NCBI GenBank assembly: GCA_014382645.1
Contig: JACNJI010000353.1
Span: forward strand, 1 to 6,978
Origin: Verrucomicrobiota bacterium
GTDB taxonomy: Bacteria; Verrucomicrobiota; Verrucomicrobiia; Opitutales; Seribacteraceae
Length of the DNA stretch: 6,978 nucleotides
Reading direction: 5' to 3'
Shown here: positions 1-6,044 of the stretch, one piece after another
Numbering within the stretch: position 1 is the first letter of the stretch
How the letters are laid out: every line of letters begins with the position of its first letter
The notes under the pieces: generated by a model
The model's database searches: none
Seen by the model: the letters and a program-made list of their open reading frames with translations, nothing else
What the model was told of the DNA's origin: nothing
Made by a program: the position numbers and the translations under genes

Positions 1-30
1 GGACATGGCAGACGTTTCATAGCTTAGGAC

Positions 31-1089
31 CTAATTATCTGCGATATTTTCGCCGCGGCGCTCGCCCGCAGCCTCGGAGGTCGGATACAGATTCACGCCT
101 CGCACCAAGATCATATCGTCTACACGCCCAAGGATACCTCCGGCAAGGTCGAGCGTGGGCAAACCGTTGGCGCCTTCTCCCCAATGCGGAAGAACAAGAT
201 CGCCGGTGCGGTAGCGCAGTACAGGACAGCCTGCTCTGCCCAAAGTGGTCAGAACCAGTTCGCCCTGTTGACCCTCACCAAGAGTTTCGCCCGAAGTGGG
301 GCAAACCACCTCGGCCAAATAACTTTCAGAAATCACTCGCAAACCGCCCTGCCCTCCCGGTGTCTCATAAGCAACGGGCCCGACCTCCGTCATACCGTAA
401 TGATCAAACATTTCCACTCCTCCCCAAGCTTTGCTGATACGGCGTCGCAACTCGCCCATACTTCCGCCCGGTTCACCCGCCACGATGATCTTGCGAATCC
501 GGGACGAGGCAATCTCGATACCCCGCTCCGCCGCCACCTCGGCCAAATGCAAGGCGTAGGTGGGAGTGCAAAAGAGGTATTCGGCCTTATGCTCGAGAAT
601 GGAGCGTAATCTTTGCTCACTGCTCATTCCTCCCCCGGGCATACAGAGACACCCCCGCCCGGAAGCAGCATCGAAGGCAGTCCAAAAACCAAGGAAAGGC
701 CCGAAGGAAAAAGCAAAATGGCAACGAGCGCCCGATTCCACGCCGGCGGAATCCAAGACCCGCCCCCAATTGCCCAGCATCCAATCCCAGTCCTCGGGTA
801 GATCGAGCCAAGCCATAGGCTCGCCTTTCGTCCCGCTGGTCTGATGAAAGCGCGTGTAGCGTTCGAGTGGAAAACTCAGGTTTGTTCCATAGGGCGGATA
901 CTCCAAGCGATCGCGAGCCAACTCGTCTTTTGTGGTAAAGGGACAGGAGGCAAGGAAATCTTCAATGCTTGCAAAGTCGGGAGTCAATTCGGTCCCGTTC
1001 AGTTTGGCCTGCTGAAAAGGATTGCTCTCGCAGGCTATGCCCACGACCTCTCGCAGGCTTTCCAGTTGGCCGGCTAACAAGCCAGTCAT
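31..1089 (-). CDS. PaaK-like phenylacetate-CoA ligase family enzyme, C-terminal subdomain cut by an in-frame TAG
   Basis: This is an adenylate-forming enzyme of the PaaK type, which activates an aromatic or other carboxylate with ATP and transfers it to CoA in the cytoplasm; the substrate cannot be told. Of 352 residues, the ATP-binding P-loop TSGTKGEP is at 84-91, the A5-type YGMTEVGP at 231-238, YRTGD at 293-297 and the hinge GRVDDMILVRGVNLYP at 321-336. PaaK proteins are usually about 430 residues, with a small mobile C-terminal subdomain after the hinge. Here the frame ends at a TAG 16 residues past the hinge, so that subdomain and its lysine are missing. The frame stays open after the TAG to the window edge. 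The ATG at 1089 lies 10 nt after the stop of the upstream membrane-protein gene, which indicates an operon; the Shine-Dalgarno is weak (GAGAG). It may be a pseudogene, a readthrough gene or a sequencing error. Confidence 0.85.
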   Translation of the reverse strand: MTGLLAGQLESLREVVGIACESNPFQQAKLNGTELTPDFASIEDFLASCPFTTKDELARDRLEYPPYGTNLSFPLERYTRFHQTSGTKGEPMAWLDLPEDWDWMLGNWGRVLDSAGVESGARCHFAFSFGPFLGFWTAFDAASGRGCLCMPGGGMSSEQRLRSILEHKAEYLFCTPTYALHLAEVAAERGIEIASSRIRKIIVAGEPGGSMGELRRRISKAWGGVEMFDHYGMTEVGPVAYETPGGQGGLRVISESYLAEVVCPTSGETLGEGQQGELVLTTLGRAGCPVLRYRTGDLVLPHWGEGANGLPTLDLAGGILGRVDDMILVRGVNLYPTSEAAGERRGENIADN

Positions 1090-1099
1090 CGTGCCGCTC

Positions 1100-1615
1100 T
1101 CAGGTTTTTCCCTCCACCGTGGCGGGACTCGCCTTCGGTGGTTTAGGGGTATACTTCGTAATCAGGTAACCACCGAAGGCCGCGAGGCAAATCCCGGCAA
1201 TAAAAGGTGCTTTCACGAAAGCCCAGTTGCCCTCCTTGGTCGTACTCACAATTGCGTTCACCATGGGAGCTCCTGCGAAAATGATGGACATGATCACAGG
1301 AACATATGCGGGTGAAGGCATTTTTCCAAAGGCAAGCAACACACCCAGAGCTCCAATCGCTCCGAGTGTTCCCGCAATTAGCGACCACTGCCAGCCCTTT
1401 GTAGGAAAAGTCCAAAAAGCAATGTTTCCACCCTTAAGCTTCAGAATGATCAAGGGAGCAACCACGGCGGTTAGAAAGTAGGCTAAGCCGACCCAAAGAA
1501 AAGCCATAAGCCGACCGTTTTCCTTGTCGCCCATGTTACTAGAACCAATGTGCATGCAAACCCCATAGGTCCCCCAGCAAATTACGGTGATTAAAGCATA
1601 ATATAGATACTGCAT
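1100..1615 (-). CDS. Small five-helix membrane protein, DMT/EamA-like
   Basis: This 171-residue integral membrane protein has about five transmembrane helices, near residues 3-23, 36-58, 75-97, 101-123 and 134-154, and a lysine/proline-rich C-terminal tail. The opening CWGTYGV and the glycine/alanine-rich helices resemble one half of a drug/metabolite transporter (EamA-type) fold, which normally has ten helices. A half-size protein would need to dimerise or differ in role. I recall similar short proteins in Planctomycetes and Verrucomicrobia, but cannot name a substrate. The start at 1615 is chosen over an in-frame ATG at 1690: it has an AAGGAG Shine-Dalgarno 8 nt upstream, and the protein then begins directly in the first helix. 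The alternative would add 25 polar residues and overlap the upstream terminator. It is the first gene of a pair with the PaaK-like ligase, suggesting import or export of the ligase substrate or product. Confidence 0.85.
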   Translation of the reverse strand: MQYLYYALITVICWGTYGVCMHIGSSNMGDKENGRLMAFLWVGLAYFLTAVVAPLIILKLKGGNIAFWTFPTKGWQWSLIAGTLGAIGALGVLLAFGKMPSPAYVPVIMSIIFAGAPMVNAIVSTTKEGNWAFVKAPFIAGICLAAFGGYLITKYTPKPPKASPATVEGKT

Positions 1616-1623
1616 GATTAAAT

Positions 1624-1629
1624 CTCCTT
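1624..1629 (-). promoter_or_regulatory. Ribosome binding site deciding the membrane-protein start
   Basis: AAGGAG lies 8 nt before the ATG at 1615. It is the strongest Shine-Dalgarno in the window and fixes the start of the DMT-like protein, ruling out the longer in-frame ATG at 1690. Confidence 0.85.
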
Positions 1630-1687
1630 TTTGTACAGCATCCGGAAAACCAAGATAATGTCGATGTCGAAAGATACTCCCGACAAA

Positions 1688-1719
1688 CAAAAGGCGCCCC
1701 GGTTTCGGGGCGCCTTTTG
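1688..1719 (-). terminator. Rho-independent terminator of the lysine-rich protein gene
   Basis: A perfect 13-bp stem (1688-1700 with 1707-1719) encloses a 6-nt loop. Read on the minus strand, it starts 25 nt after the stop at 1744 and its T-rich 3' side runs into TTTTGTTTGT. It separates the lysine-rich protein gene from the membrane-protein/ligase operon, which therefore needs its own promoter between about 1616 and 1687. I see no convincing -35/-10 pair there. Confidence 0.9.
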
Positions 1720-1743
1720 CAAGTTTGTTTCGGTTGTGATATT

Positions 1744-2178
1744 TTAGCCGGCAGAGTCGGCTTTCTCAATTTTTTCGATCTTCTTAAGGATAACTCTCTT
1801 TTTCTTGCCCGTTCCGGATTCATAACCTTGACCAGTAATAGACACCTCGGCATCCACTAAATCGTCCAGGTTAACCTTGGATTTCTTGCCCAATGCCGAC
1901 TTGGTTAGCCGCACCGTTCTTCCATCCTTAGTCGCGATAGAGTAGTACTTGTAGATCTTCCCGTCTTTGCCCTTGGTTTCTTTCTTCGAGACCTTGCCCG
2001 ACAAAGCAAGAGGCCCAACCTCGGGAGTGGTTTTTTTGACCGCAGGTTTTTTCTTAGGGTCGGCTTTCTTAACCTTTTCCTTCGCGGCGGGCTTTTCCGC
2101 ATTTTCCTTCGCGGCAAGGGAGAAAACGGGACCAGAGAACAGGCCAAATGCAAGCAGGGTTATAATGATGTTTTTCAT
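1744..2178 (-). CDS. Secreted lysine-rich small protein, possible OB-like fold
   Basis: I do not recognise this 144-residue protein. It begins with a typical Sec signal peptide: a Lys at position 2, a hydrophobic core around 4-19, and a likely signal peptidase I site after SLA at 20-22. A lysine/alanine/proline-rich low-complexity linker follows (about 23-52). The compact part (about 57-138) is rich in predicted strands and contains KYYSIATKDGRTVRL at 77-91 and VDAEVSITGQGYE at 108-120. Alternating strands separated by Lys/Gly turns would suit a small OB-type beta barrel, but this is inference from strand pattern only. The very basic composition suggests binding to an anionic partner in the periplasm or envelope. 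No good Shine-Dalgarno precedes the ATG, only A/G-rich AAAGAAA. It appears monocistronic, bounded by the AT-rich gap upstream and a strong terminator downstream. Confidence 0.8.
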   Translation of the reverse strand: MKNIIITLLAFGLFSGPVFSLAAKENAEKPAAKEKVKKADPKKKPAVKKTTPEVGPLALSGKVSKKETKGKDGKIYKYYSIATKDGRTVRLTKSALGKKSKVNLDDLVDAEVSITGQGYESGTGKKKRVILKKIEKIEKADSAG

Positions 2179-2494
2179 ATTTTTCTTTATTTAGGTATTT
2201 ATTGTAGGATTTGGATATTTTACACTAGACTTGTTTGATTACCTCATTTCTAGTCTGTTGCGGCAATTTTTTTAAATGGATATTTCATTTTTAGTAGCTC
2301 CAGTTATGGAGAATTATTAGCTTATTGGTATTTATTGCAATATCATAGGCCATGTTTTACGGTATGCCATAGCTTAAACGCTCAACATTAAAGACTCGAT
2401 GTTTCCCTAGTTTATAGGGTTTTAGCCAAACTTGGGCGTATTGCCCTTACTATTTACAGCCAGCTTGCCGATATGCTAAATCGACAGGAAAAAG
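2179..2494. other. AT-rich intergenic region, no gene seen
   Basis: This stretch between the peptidase stop and the lysine-rich protein start is much richer in A/T than the flanking genes and has no credible ORF on either strand. It must hold the promoter of the lysine-rich gene; a minus-strand TACAAT near 2200-2205 would be a fair -10, but no good -35 pairs with it. It contains the 11-bp direct repeat GGTATTTATTG at 2194-2204 and 2327-2337, a 9-bp repeat TGGATATTT at 2212-2220 and 2277-2285, and small hairpins at 2298-2311, 2405-2419 and 2434-2446. None of these is followed by a T-tract on the minus strand, so I see no clear terminator for the peptidase gene. Confidence 0.6.
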
Positions 2495-5152
2495 TCACTT
2501 CTGCTTTTCGCCCGAATCTGAGGAAGGTGTTTCGGAGCCGATAGCGGCGTCTAGCCGCTTTTTCAGGTCTTCCAAATCTTGGCGTAGCGTTTGGTTGTCC
2601 TTTTTCAGAACAGTCACTTCTTTTCGAAGCGTCTTTAAGTCATCAGTCGGTTTACCCCCCGAACGCAACGCCTCGATCGCCTTTTCGGCGGCAGTCCTTT
2701 CGGCCGTGTCTTTGCGGCTGGCCGAAAATTTTTCAAGGACTGCGATAGCCCGAGGGTCATTCAATTGTCCAAGCGCTTCGATAGCGCCGATACGCACACG
2801 GCGGTTAAGCCTATTCACCCGCTCTACGAGGAATTGTCGTACACTCGACTTGTCCTCCTCATTACGGGCAAGGTGACCGAGTGCACGCAACCCGAAAGCC
2901 AAACCATTGGTCGTGAACTTTTTTTCATCCTTCTCAAGCGCCGATTGGAGGCTCGAAAGATACTTTGGGTCATCCTGCTTCCGAATCGCGGAAACCGCGG
3001 CGGAACCCATTTGGTGCCGAAACGATTTTGAGCCTAATGCCTGATTCATAAGTTTGCCGGCATCGGCATCGTCGTGACCGGCCAAGCCATTAAGAGCCCC
3101 CGCCCGGATGGAGGGATTCTTCTCAACCTCCAACACCTTTTTAAGAAAAGCCAATGCCTCGGGTTTGTAAAAACTGCCGACGTCGCCAACCACTTGACGA
3201 CGCACGCGAGCATCAGCTTGCTCCGTAGCCTTAGTCAACGCCTCGAAGGCTTGCTCCGTCGCAATTTCGCGAAGCGCTTTCGATGCGGAGAGCCTCACTC
3301 CATAAAAGGGATCCTCGTTCAATGCGGTCTTTAACTTTTCGACTGTGCCGGCATCCTGTTTCTTGGCAAGTTGCTCAACCGCTAGAAGACGGCCAACGAC
3401 GTCTCCCAAGTCCGACAATTGGGCATGAAGCATTGACGCGGGAGGAGCGAAGGTCGTCTTTGCCAAAATCGTAAGGTCGGGATCCACGCGAACGATTTCA
3501 GGGGCAGCGGGCAGGGCGAAGTAAAAATCTTCCGACACCCGCGAAACCTGCATCGACTTCATAATGGCTTTACCCCCGCAACGAAACTTCACAGGTAAGG
3601 TCACGTGAAAGAGCAACACCTTGTCATCCACCTTTTGCTCCTGTTTCACGGTGAGCTTGGCCAACTTGGTTTTTGCGTCCCAAGAATAATCCACCTTTAG
3701 CTCCGGGTGGTGGGCATGGTAGACATACTGGTCGAAGAAGCGATCGTGCGACTTGCCTGAAAATTCCTCCATCACAGTCCGGAGATTCTCGGTCACGACG
3801 TTCCCGTGCCGATGGCGTTCCAGATAGGTTTTTACGACTTTTCGGAATAGATCGGGACCGAGGCTCGAACGAAGCATGTGCAGCACCCAGCTTCCCTTGG
3901 TATAGGAAAGTGCCCCGTACTTGCGAAACATGTCCGAAGGGCGCTCGTACTTTCGGTTCACCATGGCCGTCGTATCGTCCTTGAGGGCCGTAAGTCTATT
4001 CAGGTCGCGGTACAGGCCGTACAGCATATGGTCTCGCCCATCCAAATGCCCCGCAAACAAGTGCGTATAGTAAGTAGCGAAACCCTCGTTCAGCCAAATA
4101 TGACTCCAGTCCTTACAAGTGACTAAATCCCCAAACCACTGGTGAGCCAGTTCATGGGCAACCAACCCTTGGCTGCTCCGAATATTTTCCGTCTCGTTGC
4201 TAAAAAGCGTAGAGGTATTCAGGGTGCTCAAGCTCGTGTTTTCCATCCCGCCCCAATTGAAGTCCTGAACGCATACTTGGTCGTACTTGGCCCACGGATA
4301 GGCCACCCCCGTTTCCTTCTCAAAATACTCCATGCACTTCTTGGTATGACGAAAGGAGTTCGCCGCATTGGCAAAATCCGAAGGAGGCGTCCAGAACGAC
4401 ATGCTCAACTCCCCGTGCTTCTCCTGCAACCTTTTGAAATAACCCGCGACCAGCGAAATGAGATAGTTTACGTGCGGCTTTTCCTGCTTCCAGGTCACCA
4501 CTTTCAATCCGGTCGAGGGATCGACCTCCTCCGCCGTCTTGCGGCCATTCGAAAGAACGATCATCCCCTTTGGAACGCGGCAGGTCATGGTGGAAGTAAG
4601 AAACTCGTTGGGTGCATCGAAGCAGGGGAACCAGTGCCTAGCCTCAATCGTTTCGCCCTGAGTCCAGAGGTGAGTGTCTTTGGGATCATACCCTAATTCG
4701 GGAGTACGAAAGTAAAGCCCCTTGACCGGTTCGGCCTCGTAAGTGACTTTCAGCGTGGCTTGTCGCCCAGCCGGAATCGGTTTTTCGAAAGTGACGATCA
4801 AGGCATGGTCGGTGTTTTCCCATGCCGCGATCTTCTCACCGGAAGTCACCTTACTGATTTTCAAATCGACCGCATCCAGACGAAGCTCCTCGAGAGGAGT
4901 GACAATTGGATGGAAGGTAAGAGTGGCGACACCGGCCACACGACGATTCTTGAAATCCGGCGTAACGTCCAACGACAGGTGCTCGAGATCGACCAACCGA
5001 TCGGGAGCATATCGTTGGGACGAAGAGGTAGCACCTTCGGGAGAACCTGAAAAGTGCCTGCAACGCAAAGTGTGAACGTGTTCGGACTCTGCGCTCGATA
5101 AAGCAAAGCACGCGGAGAACGCGGAAAGAATAAGGGTAATCGTTTTCATCAT
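2495..5152 (-). CDS. Secreted M1 zinc aminopeptidase with HEAT repeats and C-terminal coiled coil
   Basis: This 885-residue gluzincin of the M1 (aminopeptidase N/LTA4 hydrolase) family should remove N-terminal residues from peptides in the periplasm or outside the cell. A signal peptide covers residues 1-21. The N-terminal beta domain (about 48-240) includes the M1 hallmark HWFPCFDAPN at 173-182. The substrate-binding exopeptidase motif reads GGMEN (301-305) rather than the common GAMEN. The zinc site HELAH is at 333-337 with the third ligand Glu356 in NEGFA (HEXXH-x18-E), and the likely catalytic Tyr417 lies in SYTKG, so the enzyme looks active. After a beta linker (about 485-565), alpha-helical HEAT-type repeats run from about 575 to 830, with 'RxxAxxALG'-like units at 789-795. 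A heptad-patterned, charged coiled coil follows at about 836-870, then a polar tail. The start is ATG 5152 or the adjacent ATG 5149; neither has a strong Shine-Dalgarno. Confidence 0.96.
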   Translation of the reverse strand: MMKTITLILSAFSACFALSSAESEHVHTLRCRHFSGSPEGATSSSQRYAPDRLVDLEHLSLDVTPDFKNRRVAGVATLTFHPIVTPLEELRLDAVDLKISKVTSGEKIAAWENTDHALIVTFEKPIPAGRQATLKVTYEAEPVKGLYFRTPELGYDPKDTHLWTQGETIEARHWFPCFDAPNEFLTSTMTCRVPKGMIVLSNGRKTAEEVDPSTGLKVVTWKQEKPHVNYLISLVAGYFKRLQEKHGELSMSFWTPPSDFANAANSFRHTKKCMEYFEKETGVAYPWAKYDQVCVQDFNWGGMENTSLSTLNTSTLFSNETENIRSSQGLVAHELAHQWFGDLVTCKDWSHIWLNEGFATYYTHLFAGHLDGRDHMLYGLYRDLNRLTALKDDTTAMVNRKYERPSDMFRKYGALSYTKGSWVLHMLRSSLGPDLFRKVVKTYLERHRHGNVVTENLRTVMEEFSGKSHDRFFDQYVYHAHHPELKVDYSWDAKTKLAKLTVKQEQKVDDKVLLFHVTLPVKFRCGGKAIMKSMQVSRVSEDFYFALPAAPEIVRVDPDLTILAKTTFAPPASMLHAQLSDLGDVVGRLLAVEQLAKKQDAGTVEKLKTALNEDPFYGVRLSASKALREIATEQAFEALTKATEQADARVRRQVVGDVGSFYKPEALAFLKKVLEVEKNPSIRAGALNGLAGHDDADAGKLMNQALGSKSFRHQMGSAAVSAIRKQDDPKYLSSLQSALEKDEKKFTTNGLAFGLRALGHLARNEEDKSSVRQFLVERVNRLNRRVRIGAIEALGQLNDPRAIAVLEKFSASRKDTAERTAAEKAIEALRSGGKPTDDLKTLRKEVTVLKKDNQTLRQDLEDLKKRLDAAIGSETPSSDSGEKQK

Positions 5153-5290
5153 AACTTACTTGGAGAAGGAGAACCCGAAGGTAGGAAGCTAGCGGCTCTA
5201 GGCAAAACCAAACTGCATGAGTGAACAGGAATAGAACTCTTTCCATTCACCCGACAACCCCTCGATAAGACAGAAGCCAGCCGCTGATCG

Positions 5291-5320
5291 CTTAGAAAAG
5301 TGGGCGAGCCGCGGCGCCCA
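5291..5320 (-). terminator. Likely intrinsic terminator after the scramblase-like gene
   Basis: On the minus strand TGGGCG pairs with CGCCCA (5301-5320, 8-nt loop), followed at once by CTTTTCT. The GC-rich 6-bp stem and short T-tract lie 47 nt after the stop at 5367, a suitable place to end that transcript before the peptidase gene. The T-tract is short, so efficiency is uncertain. Confidence 0.5.
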
Positions 5321-5366
5321 TTACGCAACGGCGGCAATGCCATTGCGCGGTCAGGTCAACCGTTAC

Positions 5367-5735
5367 TTACTCCTTGTAAACCGTATCCACCGACAACCCG
5401 GCTGCCAGCAGCAAGACGGCGACGGCGGGTTCAGGTTGATCGTTTAAGGCGATAAAATAATTGTCGGCCGAGGTGAACAATTCCTTACCCAATCCGGACC
5501 ACTTCTTCGTAATAGTCCCAATCTCCTTTTCCGAACTGTCAAGAAAACTGAAGTTCCACCCTTTCCAATCTCCTTTTACCAAGGCCATGTCTTTTCCCGA
5601 AGGATCGAGGACGCGAAAAGAAATTCCCAAACCAAACAACTTACTTTTAAAGCGACCCACTATGTTTCCCGATGGGTCGCGGACACTCACTTTAGGGATA
5701 AAGAAAGAGAATTCGCGCTTAATCGAAAACAGCAA
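5367..5735 (-). CDS. LURP-one/scramblase-like protein, C-terminal part (-1 frame)
   Basis: These 122 residues are the larger part of a LURP-one-related/phospholipid-scramblase-like protein with a Tubby-type beta barrel fold. Repeating strand-turn units are visible (VRDPSGNIVGRF, VLDPSGKDMALV, FLDSSEKEIGTI), followed by the family signature KKWSGLGKELFTSADNY and a hydrophobic C-terminal helix ending in DTVYKE. Members are thought to bind or rearrange membrane lipids, but bacterial function is not established. The only start in frame is a TTG at 5735 with no Shine-Dalgarno, in the middle of the fold, so independent translation is unlikely. The frame is open from 5762 and overlaps the upstream part-gene. 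Joined by a -1 shift at 5747-5753, the two parts give a protein of about 195 residues, the usual length for the family. It could be a broken gene, a sequencing error or a recoded gene. Confidence 0.85.
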   Translation of the reverse strand: MLFSIKREFSFFIPKVSVRDPSGNIVGRFKSKLFGLGISFRVLDPSGKDMALVKGDWKGWNFSFLDSSEKEIGTITKKWSGLGKELFTSADNYFIALNDQPEPAVAVLLLAAGLSVDTVYKE

Positions 5736-5953
5736 ATTCTGTTCATTTTTGGGTCCGAACCCTCATACACTTTAACGGTGGTTGGCAATTTACGCTTATC
5801 AAGAAAGAAGCGGAGGACATGAAGTAGGGCTCCCGGTTTTTCCTTCGCAATACCTAGTTGTTCCTTCGTCTCGGGATCCAAAATGTCGTAGGTATTGGCA
5901 AGCTTCAAGGCACCCACGTGCTCTCGAATAAAAAACGTTTTCCTGTTAAGCAT
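5687..5953 (-). CDS. LURP-one/scramblase-like protein, N-terminal part (zero frame)
   Basis: The first 69 residues match the beginning of the same LURP-one/scramblase-like family: FFIREHVGALKLANTYDIL, a DPETKEQLG strand-turn, then a basic segment around residues 50-62 (FLDKRKLPTTVKVYEG). After Lys69 the frame runs into 19 family-unlike residues (NRICCFRLSANSL and onward) and stops at 5687, while the homologous sequence continues in the -1 frame. The start at 5953 is well supported by GAGG 7 nt upstream. The gene begins 91 nt after the thioredoxin-like gene on the same strand, with two 10-bp palindromes in the gap and no visible terminator, so it could be cotranscribed or separately regulated. 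No signal peptide is seen; the family is expected to be cytoplasmic and membrane-associated. Confidence 0.85.
   Translation of the reverse strand: MLNRKTFFIREHVGALKLANTYDILDPETKEQLGIAKEKPGALLHVLRFFLDKRKLPTTVKVYEGSDPKMNRICCFRLSANSLSLSLK
5708..5764 (-). other. Candidate -1 ribosomal frameshift signal
   Basis: In the zero frame of the scramblase-like gene the heptamer CCCAAAA (5753-5747) is read C_CCA_AAA, the canonical X_XXY_YYZ slippery pattern. A Shine-Dalgarno-like GAGGG (5764-5760) lies 6 nt upstream. After a 6-nt spacer, AGAATTTGC (5740-5732) can pair with GCGAATTCT (5716-5708): 9 bp with one G-U, and a 15-nt loop. A -1 slip gives ...DPK then NEQNLLFSIK..., rejoining the conserved protein. 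A missing base in the adjacent A run would look the same. Confidence 0.4.
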
Positions 5954-5978
5954 AATAGTTCCTCGGTTTGAACGGTAC

Positions 5979-5988
5979 TGTCATGACA
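5979..5988. promoter_or_regulatory. 10-bp palindrome upstream of the scramblase-like gene
   Basis: TGTCATGACA is a perfect dyad 25 nt before the start at 5953, outside the Shine-Dalgarno. Its length, symmetry and place fit a dimeric repressor operator, but no regulator is encoded nearby and no clear promoter elements flank it. It could be chance. Confidence 0.3.
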
Positions 5989-6001
5989 CCTGTTTCATTG
6001 G

Positions 6002-6011
6002 TTTCTAGAAA
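6002..6011. promoter_or_regulatory. Second 10-bp palindrome in the same gap
   Basis: TTTCTAGAAA is a perfect dyad between the thioredoxin-like gene stop (6045) and the scramblase-like gene. It lies 23 nt, about two helical turns, from the TGTCATGACA dyad start to start, though the sequences differ. Role unknown. Confidence 0.2.
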
Positions 6012-6044
6012 TAAGGATCACACACGATATTCGAGCTTTCCCCG

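Noticed and set aside
184..609. 141-codon plus-strand frame at the left
   Set aside because: It is antisense to the PaaK-like ligase, whose motifs are unambiguous on the minus strand.
1616..1690. 25-residue N-terminal extension of the DMT-like protein from an ATG at 1690
   Set aside because: It would begin inside the terminator hairpin flank and put polar residues before the first helix, while the ATG at 1615 has a strong AAGGAG.
2405..2446. Hairpins CCCTA/TAGGG and GGGC/GCCC as a terminator for the peptidase gene
   Set aside because: The stems are only 5 and 4 bp, and on the minus strand neither is followed by a T-tract.
4142..4696. 184-codon open frame on the plus strand
   Set aside because: It lies wholly antisense to the M1 peptidase catalytic region, whose zinc and substrate motifs are clear. 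It has no recognisable domain and is a shadow frame.
5149..5343. 64-codon minus-strand frame upstream of the peptidase
   Set aside because: It overlaps the peptidase start and the likely terminator, has low-complexity basic/Ser/Pro composition and no Shine-Dalgarno.
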